Origin: Sphingomonas sp.
GTDB lineage: Bacteria; Pseudomonadota; Alphaproteobacteria; Sphingomonadales; Sphingomonadaceae
Direction: 5' to 3'
DNA length: 64,000 nt
NCBI RefSeq assembly: GCF_004799495.1
Contig: NZ_SSMY01000011.1
Coordinates: 186,001 to 250,000 of the forward strand
Shown: positions 1 to 9,309 of the stretch, piece after piece
Numbering within the stretch: the stretch's first letter is position 1
How the letters are laid out: each line of letters begins with the position of its first letter
The notes under the pieces: generated by a model
Databases searched by the model: none
Seen by the model: the letters and a program-made list of their open reading frames with translations, nothing else
Told to the model about the DNA's origin: nothing
Program-made: the position numbers and the translations under genes

Positions 1-364
1 AGGTGAACAGCGAGAGATAGGCGAAGAACCGCGGCTGGTCCGGATCCTCGTCCATATAGCCCCAGCTATAGAGGTGGACGAGCGCCGAGACGCTGGTGAC
101 GACCACTAGCATCACCGCGGTCAGGCTGTCGACGCGTAAAGCCCAGGCGACGTCGAGGTCGCCCGATTTCATCCATTCGAACACCGGCGCGACGGTCGCG
201 TCCGCCCCGCCGAGATAATGGATGAAGATCGGCCAGCTGAGCGCGCACGATGCGAACAGCGCGCCGGTCGTGACGAGCTTGGCCGGCACGTTGCCGATCG
301 CGCGATTGCCGAGGCCCGCGACGATCGCCGCGAGCAGCGGCAGGAAGACGATGAGCTGGATCAC
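1..364 (-). CDS. nuoL: NADH-quinone oxidoreductase subunit L (N-terminal part, cut by window edge)
   Basis: This is the amino-terminal part (about 121 residues) of the largest antiporter-like membrane subunit of complex I, which helps couple quinone reduction to proton pumping in the inner membrane. The reading frame opens with GTG at 362-364, four bases after the nuoK stop, and begins IQLIVFLPLLAAIV, a typical first membrane helix of NuoL. Further on it reads VDSLTAVMLVVVTSVSALVH and YSWGYM, which are family hallmarks. The gene runs off the left end of the window, so the discharge-channel helices and the lateral amphipathic helix cannot be checked. It is the last visible gene of the operon; nuoM and nuoN presumably follow outside. 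Confidence 0.93.
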   Translation of the reverse strand, partial: MIQLIVFLPLLAAIVAGLGNRAIGNVPAKLVTTGALFASCALSWPIFIHYLGGADATVAPVFEWMKSGDLDVAWALRVDSLTAVMLVVVTSVSALVHLYSWGYMDEDPDQPRFFAYLSLFT

Positions 365-368
365 GCGC

Positions 369-674
369 TCACCCCTTCATCCGGCTGGGATCGTCGACCG
401 AAATCGTCCCCCGCCCGCGGAAATAGATCACCAGAATGGCGAGCCCGATCGCCGCCTCACCCGCCGCGACGGTCAGCACGAACATCGCGAACACCTGGCC
501 GACCAGATCGTGCAGATACGCCGAGAAGGCGACGAGGTTGAGGTTCACCGCGAGCAGGATCAACTCGATCGCCATCAGCATGATGATCAAATTCTTGCGG
601 TTCGCGATCAGCCCCATCACCCCCATACCAAACAGGATCGCCGCCACGACGAGATAATGCGTCAGCCCGATCAC
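369..674 (-). CDS. nuoK: NADH-quinone oxidoreductase subunit K
   Basis: This 101-residue subunit has three membrane helices and belongs to the proton-pumping arm of complex I. The sequence [20 protein letters not shown] followed by [20 protein letters not shown] is characteristic, with the conserved Glu in the [11 protein letters not shown] helix and a second Glu in [13 protein letters not shown]. The GTG start at 672-674 overlaps the nuoJ stop as GTGA. The longer ORF in the track (273 aa) only arises because the frame stays open backwards through nuoJ. Length is exactly that expected for the family. Confidence 0.97.
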   Translation of the reverse strand: MIGLTHYLVVAAILFGMGVMGLIANRKNLIIMLMAIELILLAVNLNLVAFSAYLHDLVGQVFAMFVLTVAAGEAAIGLAILVIYFRGRGTISVDDPSRMKG

Positions 675-1285
675 AGCTCCACCCCCTGCCCGACCGGCGG
701 CTGCGTGTTGCGCGTGGCGTCCTGCGGACGGCGCGCGACCTGGCGACTGATCTTCTGGCCCTTCACCCCGCCGCGCGCACGATGCGTCAGCACGATCGCC
801 CCGATCATCGCGACGAGCAGCACGAGGCCCGCGCCTTCGAACACGTACAGATAACGCGAATAGAGCAGCTGGCCGATCGCCTGGATATTCGACGTATGGT
901 CGGTGGGCATCGGCGCGACACGCTGGTCGAGTTTCAGCCCGCCGGCGCCCCACGCGCCGACCGCGATGAAGATCTCGCACGCCAGCGCCACCGCGAAAGC
1001 GAGCCCGATCGCCGCATAGCGCGCGAACCCCGCGCGCAACTCGGCGAAATCGATGTCGAGCATCATCACGACGAACAGGAACAGCACCGCGACCGCGCCG
1101 ACGTAGACGATCACCAGCAGCATCGCGATGAACTCGGCGCCGACCAGCAGCATCAGCCCCGCGGCGTTGAAGAACGCCATGATCAGCCACAGCACGCTGT
1201 GCACCGGATTGCGCGACGTGATGGTCAGCGCTCCGGACAGGAGCACCATCGCGGCGAACAGGTAAAAGGCGATTGCCTGGATCAC
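671..1285 (-). CDS. nuoJ: NADH-quinone oxidoreductase subunit J
   Basis: NuoJ is a five-helix membrane subunit at the junction of the quinone site and the proton-pumping arm. The 204-residue product shows the conserved start [20 protein letters not shown], then [19 protein letters not shown] and the helix [20 protein letters not shown], which holds the pi-bulge region known in the family. A charged carboxy tail of about 35 residues ([14 protein letters not shown]) is rich in Arg and Gln. The start is GTG at 1283-1285. The gene lies 33 bases after nuoI and overlaps nuoK by four bases. Confidence 0.96.
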   Translation of the reverse strand: MIQAIAFYLFAAMVLLSGALTITSRNPVHSVLWLIMAFFNAAGLMLLVGAEFIAMLLVIVYVGAVAVLFLFVVMMLDIDFAELRAGFARYAAIGLAFAVALACEIFIAVGAWGAGGLKLDQRVAPMPTDHTSNIQAIGQLLYSRYLYVFEGAGLVLLVAMIGAIVLTHRARGGVKGQKISRQVARRPQDATRNTQPPVGQGVEL

Positions 1286-1318
1286 GGAATCAGGGGTCCC
1301 CGAAGAGTTGGAGCGCGA

Positions 1319-1804
1319 TTAACGGTAGGGTGCATCGGCGGCAAGGTTCGCGGCGATCGCGCGTTCCCAGCGGTCGCCATTGTCGAGCAATTTGGCCTTG
1401 TCGTAGATCAATTCCTCACGCGTTTCGGTCGAAAATTCGAAGTTCGGCCCCTCGACGATCGCATCGACCGGGCACGCTTCCTGGCACAGGCCGCAATAAA
1501 TGCACTTGGTCATGTCGATGTCGTAGCGCGTCGTGCGCCGGCTGCCGTCGTCGCGCGGCTCGGCCTCGATCGTGATCGCCAACGCGGGACAGATCGCCTC
1601 GCACAGCTTGCACGCGATGCAGCGCTCCTCGCCGTTGGGATAGCGCCGCAGCGCATGCTCGCCGCGGAAGCGGGGCGAAATCGGGTTCTTCTCGAACGGG
1701 TAATTGATCGTCGCCTTGGGCTTCCACATGTAGCGGAAGGTCAGCGCATGGGCCTTGATGAACTCCCACAGCGTGAACGACTTGATGATCTGACCGACGG
1801 TCAC
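1319..1804 (-). CDS. nuoI: NADH-quinone oxidoreductase subunit I
   Basis: NuoI is the 161-residue, ferredoxin-like peripheral subunit that carries clusters N6a and N6b and passes electrons towards NuoB and quinone. Two perfect 4Fe-4S motifs are visible, [12 protein letters not shown] and [12 protein letters not shown], about 40 residues apart. The amino end ([20 protein letters not shown]) is the amphipathic segment that lies on the membrane. The start is GTG at 1802-1804, overlapping the stop of the preceding methyltransferase gene as GTGA. Normally nuoH directly precedes nuoI; here a methyltransferase gene separates them. Confidence 0.97.
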   Translation of the reverse strand: MTVGQIIKSFTLWEFIKAHALTFRYMWKPKATINYPFEKNPISPRFRGEHALRRYPNGEERCIACKLCEAICPALAITIEAEPRDDGSRRTTRYDIDMTKCIYCGLCQEACPVDAIVEGPNFEFSTETREELIYDKAKLLDNGDRWERAIAANLAADAPYR

Positions 1805-2622
1805 GCCTTGGTGCCTTTCATGAGCAGGAACAGCCCGTTGCGCTTCGCAACGCGGCGGAGCAGCCAGCGCGGCCAGACCTTGCGGGCGATATCGAGCGCG
1901 CGGCCCTGATGCCGCTGTCCCGCGCCGCTTTCGAGCAAGTCGCCGTGGCTGAGTTCGATCTGGATGCTCGCGTCGCGGCTCGCACCGTTCAACAACGCGA
2001 ACGCGCCGGCGGGGGTGTAGGCCTTGGTTCCGGGGCTTTCGAGGTAGCGGCTATAAACCTCCGCCAGCGACAGCGTCGGCTTGCCTTTGGCGAGACCATA
2101 GCGCGCCCACAACATCAGCCCGATCAGGCTCCATTTGTTGTAGATCATGAAGCGGAACTGCCCGCCCGGACGGAGCACGCGCAGCGCCTCGGCGAACGCC
2201 TTGGGCGTGTCCGGCGAATGGTGGAGCACGCCCCAGCTGTAGACGCGGTCGAAACTGGCGTCGGCGAACGGCAGCGCCTCGGCATTGGCGACCTGAAGGT
2301 CCGATGACAGACCCATCAGCGCAAGCCGCCGCCGCGTATGCTCGACCGCCCGCGGCGTCAGGTCGACCCCGGTGAGGTGCGCTCCGCCGCGCGCAAATTG
2401 CTCGTGATCCGCCCCAAGCCCGACGCCGATCTCCAGCACGCGCTCACCCGCCGCGTCGGCGAACCCCGCGAACGCCGGAATGTATGGCTCGAGCCGATAG
2501 CGCTCGGCCGATTGCTCGGCGTACCCCGCAACGCTCTCATCGGCGAGGAGCAAGTCCTCACCGCACGACGCGGCATCCCAGAAGTCGCGCACATCTGACA
2601 ATTTGGCGGCGGCGGCGCTCAT
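1801..2622 (-). CDS. class I SAM-dependent methyltransferase embedded between nuoH and nuoI
   Basis: The 273-residue product carries a Rossmann-type methyltransferase core. Motif I is [15 protein letters not shown], the acidic end of strand 2 is [14 protein letters not shown], motif II region is [19 protein letters not shown], and post-motif [20 protein letters not shown] follows, all as in the UbiE/Methyltransf_11 group. The last 100 residues are basic and partly hydrophobic. I chose the ATG at 2620-2622 because it forms an ATGA overlap with the nuoH stop; the track ORF extends 28 residues upstream into nuoH. The stop overlaps nuoI as GTGA, so the gene is translationally tied to both neighbours. 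The substrate is unknown. A role in modifying a complex I subunit or quinone is only inference from position. Confidence 0.85.
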   Translation of the reverse strand: MSAAAAKLSDVRDFWDAASCGEDLLLADESVAGYAEQSAERYRLEPYIPAFAGFADAAGERVLEIGVGLGADHEQFARGGAHLTGVDLTPRAVEHTRRRLALMGLSSDLQVANAEALPFADASFDRVYSWGVLHHSPDTPKAFAEALRVLRPGGQFRFMIYNKWSLIGLMLWARYGLAKGKPTLSLAEVYSRYLESPGTKAYTPAGAFALLNGASRDASIQIELSHGDLLESGAGQRHQGRALDIARKVWPRWLLRRVAKRNGLFLLMKGTKA

Positions 2623-3671
2623 CCCGGCAATCCCACGCGCTGCCACATCAAATAGCCCGACACGACGAACACGAAGATCAGCGACAGCGGCAGGAACACC
2701 TTCCACCCGAGCCGCATCAGCTGGTCATAACGATAGCGCGGGACGGTCGCCTTCACCCAGCTGAACAGGAAGAAGAAAAACAAAATCTTGGCGAACAGCC
2801 AGACGATCCCCGGCACCGCGTACATCCACCCGACGTTGAGCGGCGGCAGATACCCGCCCCAGAACAGCACCGCGTTCAGCGCGCACATCAGGATCACGTT
2901 GGCATATTCGCCGAGCCAGTAGAGCGCGAAGCTCATCGACGAATATTCGGTCTGGTACCCCGCGACGAGCTCGCTTTCGGCTTCGGTCAGATCGAACGGC
3001 GCGCGTTGCGTTTCCGCGAGCGACGAGATGAAGAACACCACCGCCATCGGGAACAGCAGCGGGTTGATGAAATTGCCGTTGACCCAGCCCCAGGCGTACC
3101 CGCGCTGCGCCTCGACGATCTCGCCGAGGTTGAAGCTCCCCGCCCACAGTACGACCGAGATCAGGACGAAGCCGATCGACACTTCGTAGCTGACCATCTG
3201 CGCGGCCGCACGCAGCGCGGAATAGAAAGGATATTTCGAGTTCGACGCCCAGCCGGCGATGATGATCCCGTACACGCCGAGGCTCGACGCCGCGAGCACG
3301 TAGAGCAGACCCACGTTGATGTTGGACAGCACCACGCCCGCCTGGAACGGCACCACCGCCCACACGATCAGCGCGACGGTGAAGGTGATGATCGGTGCGA
3401 TCAGGAACAGGCCCTTGTTCGCCGCGGACGGGATGATTGTTTCCTGCAGGAAGACCTTGAGCCCGTCGGCGAACGACTGGAGCAGCCCGAGCGGCCCGAC
3501 CACGTTTGGGCCGCGGCGGAGCGCCATCGCCGCCCAGATCTTGCGGTCGGCGTAGATGATCATCGCGACGGCGAGCATCAGCGGGAGCGCGATGACGAGT
3601 ATGTCGATGATCGTGGCGATGAACCACGCCCAGCCGTATTCCATGCCAAGATAGGTGAACCAGGAGGTCAT
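2619..3671 (-). CDS. nuoH: NADH-quinone oxidoreductase subunit H
   Basis: NuoH forms much of the quinone-binding chamber at the foot of complex I and has eight membrane helices. The 350-residue product has the family signatures [20 protein letters not shown] near residue 45 and [20 protein letters not shown] near residue 225, the latter being the acidic loop facing quinone. The ATG at 3669-3671 was chosen because it overlaps the nuoG stop as ATGA and begins [15 protein letters not shown]; the track ORF adds 16 residues read from nuoG. The 3' end overlaps the methyltransferase gene by four bases. Confidence 0.96.
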   Translation of the reverse strand: MTSWFTYLGMEYGWAWFIATIIDILVIALPLMLAVAMIIYADRKIWAAMALRRGPNVVGPLGLLQSFADGLKVFLQETIIPSAANKGLFLIAPIITFTVALIVWAVVPFQAGVVLSNINVGLLYVLAASSLGVYGIIIAGWASNSKYPFYSALRAAAQMVSYEVSIGFVLISVVLWAGSFNLGEIVEAQRGYAWGWVNGNFINPLLFPMAVVFFISSLAETQRAPFDLTEAESELVAGYQTEYSSMSFALYWLGEYANVILMCALNAVLFWGGYLPPLNVGWMYAVPGIVWLFAKILFFFFLFSWVKATVPRYRYDQLMRLGWKVFLPLSLIFVFVVSGYLMWQRVGLPG

Positions 3672-5686
3672 TCCGCCGCCTCCGCGAACGACTGGCCGTG
3701 GATGAGTTCGGCCGAGCATTGCTGCATCGTCGGGCTGGCGCGGCAGATCGCGTTGGTGAGGTAGAAATCCTGGATCGGATAACCGGTGATCGTGCCTTCC
3801 GTCTTGGCGTCGAGCTTAGGCGGGCTCCAGTCGAACTTGGCCAGACCGAGCTGGCCGAGCGCCGGCGTGTCGAGCGCCATCTGCGCGCGGAGTTCCTCGA
3901 GACTATCGAACGGCAACGTCACCTTCAGCGTGTCGCTAAGCGCACGCAGGATCGTCCAGTCCTCGCGTGCATCGCCCGGCGGGAAGACCGCCCGCTCGCC
4001 ACGCTGCACGCGACCCTCGAGGTTGACGTAGGTGCCCGATTTCTCGGCATAGCTCGCGCCCGGCAGCACGACGTCGGCCGCCGCCGCGCCCTTGTCGCCG
4101 TGATGCCCGACATAGACCGTGAAGCTCTTGTCGAGCCTGGCAAAATCGACCTCGTCCGCGCCCATCAGGAACACCAGCTTGGGCGCCGCGGCGTAGATAT
4201 CGGCGATCCCGCCCGGCTGACCCGCACCGAGCATCAGTCCACCCATCCGGCTGGCCGAGAAATGCAGCACGTTGAACCCGTTCCAAGCCGTGCCGTCCTC
4301 CAGCGTGCGGATCAGCCCGAACGTGTCGGCGAACTTGAGCGCCGCGCCGTGCGCGCGCTTCACCGCCAGGCCGCCGACGATCACCATCGGCGCCTTGGCG
4401 TTCTTGAACGCCTCCGCGGCCGCCTTGGGTAAGTTGCCGATCAGCGACAGGTCGTCGCCGATCCATTCGGTCTTGTACGTCAGATCGGTTTCCGGCCCGA
4501 TCGCAAAGACTTTCGCGCCTTTCTTGACGGCCTTTCTGATCCGCGTGTTGACCAGCGGCGCTTCCCAGCGGACGTTCGACCCGATCAACAGGATGGCGTC
4601 GGCGCGCTCGACACCGGCAATCGTCGTGTTGAAATTGACCGCGGCCAAGCTCGACACGTCATAGTCCGCGCCGGTCTGGCGCCCTTCGATCAGGCTCCCG
4701 CCCATCGCCTTGACCAGCGCCTTGGCCGCGAAGATCGTTTCGCAATCGACGAGATCACCGTGCACCGCCGCGACGCTTTTGCCGGCTTTCACCGCCACGA
4801 TTGCCGCGAACGCTTCGTCCCAGCTCGCCGCGACCAGCTTCCCGCCGCGCCGCACATAGGGCCGGTCGAGCCGCCGTCGCACGAGGCCGTCGACCGCATG
4901 CCGCGTCTTGTCGCTCGCCCACTCCTCGTTGACGTCGTCGTTGACGCGCGGCAGCGCGCGGAGCACCTGCCGCCCGCGGCTGTCGAGGCGAATGTTCGTC
5001 CCGACCGCGTCCATCACGTCGATTGCCAGCGTCTTCTTCAATTCCCACGGTCGCGCCTCGAACGCGTAGGGCTTCGACGTCAAGGCGCCGACCGGGCATA
5101 AGTCCACGACATTGCCCGACAATTCGCTCGTCACCGCGCTTTCGAGGTACGACGTGATCTGCATGTCCTCGCCGCGGTAGATCGCGCCGATTTCCTCGAC
5201 CCCCGCGACTTCCTCGGCGAAGCGGATGCAGCGCGTGCACTGGATACAGCGAGTCATCACCGTCTTGACGATCGGCCCCATGTATTTCTCGGTCACCGCG
5301 CGCTTGTTCTCGTCGTAGCGCGAATGACCACGGCCATAGGCGATCGACTGATCCTGCAAGTCGCACTCGCCGCCCTGGTCACAGATCGGGCAGTCGAGCG
5401 GGTGGTTGATCAGCAGGAATTCCATCACGCCTTCGCGCGCATTCTTGACCATCGGGGTGTTGGTGAACACCTCCTGCCCGTCGCCCGCGGGCAGCGCGCA
5501 CGACGCCTGCGGCTTGGGCGGCCCAGGCTTCACTTCGACCAGGCACATCCGGCAATTGCCGGCGATCGACAGCCGCTCGTGATAACAGAAGCGCGGGATT
5601 TCCTTGCCCGCGGCCTCGCACGCCTGCAGCACGGTGGCGCCCGCGGGGACTTCGATATCGATCCCGTCTACCTTGAGCTTCGGCAT
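3668..5686 (-). CDS. nuoG: NADH-quinone oxidoreductase subunit G (75 kDa-type iron-sulfur subunit)
   Basis: NuoG carries iron-sulfur clusters of the hydrophilic arm and relays electrons from NuoF. The 672-residue product starts with a 2Fe-2S ferredoxin domain ([18 protein letters not shown], with a further conserved Cys in ASCALPAG), then [14 protein letters not shown], and a 4Fe-4S motif [11 protein letters not shown], followed by a molybdopterin-oxidoreductase-like domain that lacks cofactor function in this family. The length fits alphaproteobacterial and mitochondrial forms rather than the 900-residue enterobacterial type. A GGA-rich ribosome-binding site lies inside the end of the preceding secreted-protein gene, three bases away. 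The stop overlaps nuoH as ATGA. Confidence 0.96.
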   Translation of the reverse strand: MPKLKVDGIDIEVPAGATVLQACEAAGKEIPRFCYHERLSIAGNCRMCLVEVKPGPPKPQASCALPAGDGQEVFTNTPMVKNAREGVMEFLLINHPLDCPICDQGGECDLQDQSIAYGRGHSRYDENKRAVTEKYMGPIVKTVMTRCIQCTRCIRFAEEVAGVEEIGAIYRGEDMQITSYLESAVTSELSGNVVDLCPVGALTSKPYAFEARPWELKKTLAIDVMDAVGTNIRLDSRGRQVLRALPRVNDDVNEEWASDKTRHAVDGLVRRRLDRPYVRRGGKLVAASWDEAFAAIVAVKAGKSVAAVHGDLVDCETIFAAKALVKAMGGSLIEGRQTGADYDVSSLAAVNFNTTIAGVERADAILLIGSNVRWEAPLVNTRIRKAVKKGAKVFAIGPETDLTYKTEWIGDDLSLIGNLPKAAAEAFKNAKAPMVIVGGLAVKRAHGAALKFADTFGLIRTLEDGTAWNGFNVLHFSASRMGGLMLGAGQPGGIADIYAAAPKLVFLMGADEVDFARLDKSFTVYVGHHGDKGAAAADVVLPGASYAEKSGTYVNLEGRVQRGERAVFPPGDAREDWTILRALSDTLKVTLPFDSLEELRAQMALDTPALGQLGLAKFDWSPPKLDAKTEGTITGYPIQDFYLTNAICRASPTMQQCSAELIHGQSFAEAAE

Positions 5687-5689
5687 CGT

Positions 5690-6382
5690 TCAGCGTCCTT
5701 CCGCCACGGCAGGGCGGCGTTGCAAATACAGCGCTTCGGCGGCCCAGCCATGAATCGCCGTACCGGTCATGTCGATCCGCCCCATGCCCCGCGCACAACC
5801 GTTGAGGACAGGCGCGAACGCCCGACCGGCCTCGGCTTCGGTCGTCGACAGCCGCTTCGACCGCACCAGCCGGTCGGCAATGACCGGATCCAGTGCCGCC
5901 GCACAGCGGACGACGACATAGCCGGGCGGCAACCCAGCATTGCCTAGGGCCGGCGCAGGCACCGGGCTGGCGGGTGGGCTGGCCTTCGCAAGATCAAGAT
6001 AGAGCCGCGTCGCGATCGCGCCGCGCAGCGCGCGTCGGGGAAACGCCACTTGCTGGCGCTGCCCAGCAAGCTGACCGGCCGCCTGCGCCACGCTGAGGCG
6101 TCCCAACGCGACCTCAGCCGATAGTTCATCGGCCGCCAGCGTCGGACCGAATTGGAAGCAATTGCCATGCTTTTTGAAGAGCAGGTCGAGTTGAGCCTGC
6201 TCGGCCGCACTGTCGGGCGCGGTATCGATCACCATCGCGGCCTCGCGCGGCGCGGCGCGGACAGCGCATTGCGCGAACTTGGCGAGCACTTTTTCCCCGT
6301 CCATGCTCGCCTTCTGCTGCGCGAAGGCGGGCGCACCCAGTATGGGTGCCATGACGGCGAACAACGCGATGCCGTACTTCAT
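5690..6382 (-). CDS. secreted four-cysteine duplicated-repeat protein, copy 3 (nuoG-proximal)
   Basis: I do not recognise a named family. The 230-residue product begins with a signal peptide (MKYGIALFAVMAPILGAPAFAQ) and should be exported. Two halves share the pattern C-x(30-40)-C followed by a hydrophobic LRGAIATRLY-like helix: Cys in FAQCAVRAAP and HGNCFQFG, then RRALRGAIATRLY, and again VVRCAAALDP, LNGCARGMG, WAAEALYLQRR. A Pro/Ala-rich linker (SPPASPVPAPA) separates the halves. The same plan recurs in the two genes upstream on the same strand. It ends three bases before nuoG and so lies inside the complex I operon. Function unknown. Confidence 0.8.
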   Translation of the reverse strand: MKYGIALFAVMAPILGAPAFAQQKASMDGEKVLAKFAQCAVRAAPREAAMVIDTAPDSAAEQAQLDLLFKKHGNCFQFGPTLAADELSAEVALGRLSVAQAAGQLAGQRQQVAFPRRALRGAIATRLYLDLAKASPPASPVPAPALGNAGLPPGYVVVRCAAALDPVIADRLVRSKRLSTTEAEAGRAFAPVLNGCARGMGRIDMTGTAIHGWAAEALYLQRRPAVAEGR

Positions 6383-6448
6383 GCCGCCATCTCGGGCGGC
6401 AGGCGGCGTGCGCCGGTCGGAAAGTGGGGCGTATTCATCGCGAACGTC

Positions 6449-7042
6449 TTACTTGGACACCATGTGATAGAGCGGCTCGGCGACGATCAACCGAAGGTCG
6501 TCGCGCTTCACCGTGAAATTCTTGCCCGGCGCCAGGCAGTCGTTGAGCGCCGGAGTCAAAGCGCGGATCGCCGCACGCTCGCCGACGCTGCCGCGCGTCG
6601 AGCGGGCAAGGTCCAGCGCGCCGACCGGGTTGAGCGCCACGACGCAATCGCCGAACTGGCGGATCGAGACGAGGTTGCGGTCGTACCCCCAACTGCCTTC
6701 GCTTACGGTGAGGGCCCAACTCGCGCGTGGCGGGGGCGATGCCGCGTCGAACCGGCCGCGCTCCAACCAGTTCATCAGCGCTGCGTTGGCGATCTCCGCG
6801 CGCTCGCGCCACGCGAATTGGCCGCCCATCCGCCGGTTGTCGTTGCACCCGCCATACAAATCCATGAGCTTCGCGCCGGCGCGGCGTTCGCTTTCGGAAC
6901 CGGGCAAGGTCGCGAGCAGCATCTTCGCGTCATGCGCGTCGTTGTCGACGACGCATTGCGCGACGTCGTAGCCATCGCTGGCATGCGCGGGCAGCGCGAC
7001 GAAGGCGCCGAGCAATGCGGCGATCACAAGCGGATATTTCAT
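6449..7042 (-). CDS. secreted four-cysteine duplicated-repeat protein, copy 2
   Basis: This 197-residue product has a signal peptide (MKYPLVIAALLGAFVALPAHA) and the same duplicated architecture as its neighbours. Half one holds AQCVVDND, PGSESERRAGAKL and YGGCNDNRR; half two holds FGDCVVALNP, GSVGERAAIRALTPALNDC and LRLIVAEPLYHM. The halves align with each other as well as with the flanking paralogues. The start at 7040-7042 is supported by an AGGAGG ribosome-binding site seven bases upstream; the 454-aa ORF in the track is a read-through of the same frame into neighbouring genes. No enzyme motif is visible. The paired cysteines suggest two disulfides in the periplasm, which is inference. Confidence 0.8.
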   Translation of the reverse strand: MKYPLVIAALLGAFVALPAHASDGYDVAQCVVDNDAHDAKMLLATLPGSESERRAGAKLMDLYGGCNDNRRMGGQFAWRERAEIANAALMNWLERGRFDAASPPPRASWALTVSEGSWGYDRNLVSIRQFGDCVVALNPVGALDLARSTRGSVGERAAIRALTPALNDCLAPGKNFTVKRDDLRLIVAEPLYHMVSK

Positions 7043-7086
7043 GTGGCGGCCTCCTGTTCTTGACGCGGGGAAAATCGGATTCGACA

Positions 7087-7752
7087 TCACTTTGCCCCCA
7101 CTGCCCTGGTCTTGTCGCTCAACGCGACGGTGCGCTTGTACAGCGCCTCCGCCACCGTCGCCTGCAATCCCCAGCGCGTCAGTCGCACCTGCTGCTTGGG
7201 CGGCAGGCAGTCGGCCAGGGTCGGCCGAAGCGTCGCCAGTGCCGCGTCTTCGTTGCGCGAGGCGGGGGTGGCCATTACCAGATCGCGCGCCGCCGCGGGC
7301 GCCAGCTTGGCGACGCACCCGCCGAACGTGATCGACGGCGCCGCGTCGACTTCCTCGCCGGGCTGGCCATTCGCGGGAATGACCGCCGCGCGCGCGCCCT
7401 GCGAAAGATAGCCGAACTCCCGCACGTACATCGCGCGGTAGATCGCGCCGCGGAACAACGGCGGCGACATCCTCAGCTTGCCCGCGAACAGGCAATCGTC
7501 GGTCGCGAGCTTGCGCAGCGCGCCGTCGGTTGCCGCATCGTCGCCCAGCGCCAGCGCCCGCTGCACGCCGCCCAGATGCTGCATCACGACGCAATAGCCG
7601 TATTGGTTCAGCATCTCGCGCGCCTTGTCGTTGTCGGACAGCGGCCGGTCCGAGGGCATCGCGGCATAGGGCGTCGGCAACGCATATTGCGCGCTGGCCG
7701 GTGACACCCAGCACACGGCAAGCGCCGACAGGACGGCCAGCCGCTTGGTCAC
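7087..7752 (-). CDS. secreted four-cysteine duplicated-repeat protein, copy 1 (nuoF-proximal)
   Basis: This 221-residue product starts with a signal peptide ([21 protein letters not shown]). It repeats the two-half plan: [10 protein letters not shown] and [10 protein letters not shown] with [12 protein letters not shown], then [20 protein letters not shown] and [14 protein letters not shown]. The GTG start at 7750-7752 overlaps the nuoF stop as GTGA, so translation is likely coupled to nuoF. It shares cysteine positions and the terminal AEALY helix with the next two genes, so the three arose by tandem duplication. Role unknown; nothing links it to NADH or quinone chemistry except location. 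Confidence 0.82.
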   Translation of the reverse strand: MTKRLAVLSALAVCWVSPASAQYALPTPYAAMPSDRPLSDNDKAREMLNQYGYCVVMQHLGGVQRALALGDDAATDGALRKLATDDCLFAGKLRMSPPLFRGAIYRAMYVREFGYLSQGARAAVIPANGQPGEEVDAAPSITFGGCVAKLAPAAARDLVMATPASRNEDAALATLRPTLADCLPPKQQVRLTRWGLQATVAEALYKRTVALSDKTRAVGAK

Positions 7753-9053
7753 TCCGCGGCCTCCTGCATCGGCGACAGATCGCCACCCTGCGCTTCGGCG
7801 ATGCGCCGCTCAATTTCGGGACGGAAATGCTTGATCAGGCCCTGGATCGGCCACGCCGCGGCGTCGCCCAGCGCGCAGATCGTGTGACCTTCGACCTGCT
7901 TGGTCACGCTGTAGAGCGTGTCGATCTCCGACACGTCGGCGTCGCCGGTGCGCAGCCGCTCCATCACGCGCCACATCCAGCCGGTGCCCTCCCGGCACGG
8001 CGTGCACTGGCCGCAGCTTTCGTGCTTGTAGAAATAGGAGATGCGGCTGATCGCGCGGACGATGTCGGTCGACTTGTCCATGACGATCACCGCCGCGGTG
8101 CCGAGCCCCGACCCGACCGCCTTCAGCCCGTCGAAGTCCATCGGGCAATCCATGATGTCCTTGGCCGGGACCAAGGGCACCGACGACCCGCCGGGGATCA
8201 CCGCGAGCAAATTGTCCCACCCGCCGCGGATGCCGCCGCAATGCTCGTCGATCAGTTGACGGAACGGGATCGACATCGCGTCCTCGACGACGCAGGGGCG
8301 GTTCACATGGCCGCTGATCTGGAACAGCTTGGTGCCCTTGTTGTTCTCCGCGCCGAAGCTCGCGAACCATTCGGGGCCGCGGTGCAGGATCGTCGGCACC
8401 ACCGCGATCGATTCGACGTTGTTGACCGTGGTCGGGCAGCCGTAGAGGCCGGCACCCGCCGGGAACGGCGGCTTCAGGCGCGGCTGGCCCTTCTTGCCCT
8501 CCAGGCTTTCGAGCATCGCGGTCTCTTCGCCGCAAATGTACGCGCCCGCCCCGCGGTGGCAGAACACGTCGAAATCGTACCCCGATCCGCACGCATTCTT
8601 GCCGATCAGCCCGGCGTCGTAAGCCTCGGCGATCGCCGCGAAGAGCACCTCCGCCTCGCGGATATATTCGCCGCGGATGTAGATGTACGCGGCACGCGCG
8701 CGCATCGCATAACCGGCAACCAGCGCGCCTTCGATCAGCTTGTGCGGATCGTGGCGGATGATCTCGCGGTCCTTGCACGATCCAGGCTCGGATTCGTCGG
8801 CGTTGATCACCAGGAAATTTGGACGATCGGGTCGCGGCTCCTTGGGCATGAAGCCCCACTTCGTGCCGGTCGGGAACCCCGCCCCGCCGCGCCCGCGCAG
8901 GCCCGACGCCTTGATCCGGTCGATGATCGTGTCGGCGCCGATCTCGAGCAGCTTTTTGGTGTTGTCCCAATCGCCACGCGCACGCGCCGCCAGCAGCGTC
9001 CAGGGCTGAAACCCGTAGACGTTGGTGAAGATGCGGTCCTTGTCGGCGAGCAT
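7749..9053 (-). CDS. nuoF: NADH-quinone oxidoreductase subunit F (NADH- and FMN-binding)
   Basis: NuoF binds NADH and FMN and is the electron entry point of complex I. The 434-residue product has the glycine-rich nucleotide loop [18 protein letters not shown] near residue 52, the FMN-site stretch [13 protein letters not shown], and the carboxy-terminal 4Fe-4S motif [11 protein letters not shown] with a distal Cys in [14 protein letters not shown] chose the ATG at 9051-9053 ([13 protein letters not shown]), which shares a base with the stop of the tiny upstream ORF as TGATG; the track ORF adds 13 residues without conservation. The stop overlaps the first secreted paralogue as GTGA. Confidence 0.96.
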   Translation of the reverse strand: MLADKDRIFTNVYGFQPWTLLAARARGDWDNTKKLLEIGADTIIDRIKASGLRGRGGAGFPTGTKWGFMPKEPRPDRPNFLVINADESEPGSCKDREIIRHDPHKLIEGALVAGYAMRARAAYIYIRGEYIREAEVLFAAIAEAYDAGLIGKNACGSGYDFDVFCHRGAGAYICGEETAMLESLEGKKGQPRLKPPFPAGAGLYGCPTTVNNVESIAVVPTILHRGPEWFASFGAENNKGTKLFQISGHVNRPCVVEDAMSIPFRQLIDEHCGGIRGGWDNLLAVIPGGSSVPLVPAKDIMDCPMDFDGLKAVGSGLGTAAVIVMDKSTDIVRAISRISYFYKHESCGQCTPCREGTGWMWRVMERLRTGDADVSEIDTLYSVTKQVEGHTICALGDAAAWPIQGLIKHFRPEIERRIAEAQGGDLSPMQEAAE

Positions 9054-9145
9054 CAGCGGCGCCCCCGCTTTTTGGCGGCGGCGACGATGCACACGAACGC
9101 GCCACTAAACGCGGCGATGATGGCGGCAAGTTGCGCCGAGGTCAT
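9053..9145 (-). CDS. 30-residue putative single-helix membrane peptide between nuoE and nuoF
   Basis: This ORF is too short for the track. It would encode a 30-residue peptide beginning [20 protein letters not shown] and ending with a basic tail AAAKKRGRR, the plan of a single membrane helix with a positive cytoplasmic end. Its ATG overlaps the stop of the 55-residue ORF as ATGA, and its stop overlaps the nuoF start as TGATG, so it fills the gap between two coupled genes exactly. That fit is the main evidence; such a short frame could occur by chance, and no homologue is known to me. Confidence 0.5.
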   Translation of the reverse strand: MTSAQLAAIIAAFSGAFVCIVAAAKKRGRR

Positions 9146-9309
9146 CGCCGTCCCCCCATCGCGCCGCGGATGAAATAGAACAGCACCAGCACGATCCCCA
9201 CCGTGACGATCAGCCCGATCAGCGCGAATGCGACCTTCAGCACGATACCGAGCACGATCAGCGCGCCGATGATCGCGAACAATGCGATGATGGGGTTTTG
9301 CCCGCGCAT
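9142..9309 (-). CDS. 55-residue two-helix membrane protein between nuoE and nuoF
   Basis: This ORF is below the track cutoff. The predicted product starts MRGQNPIIALFAIIGALIVLG, continues with a second hydrophobic stretch LIGLIVTVGIVLVLFYF, and ends IRGAMGGRR, giving two likely membrane helices and a basic tail. The ATG at 9307-9309 shares one base with the nuoE stop (TGATG), and the stop overlaps the next small ORF as ATGA. Hydrophobicity and seamless fit between nuoE and nuoF make a real gene likely. It could be a small accessory or assembly factor of complex I, but function is unknown. Confidence 0.65.
   Translation of the reverse strand: MRGQNPIIALFAIIGALIVLGIVLKVAFALIGLIVTVGIVLVLFYFIRGAMGGRR

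Noticed and set aside
782-1909. Plus-strand 375-aa ORF rich in Arg, His, Asp and Gln
   Set aside because: It is the antisense shadow of nuoJ, nuoI and the methyltransferase; composition is typical of reverse-frame high-GC ORFs and no domain is visible.
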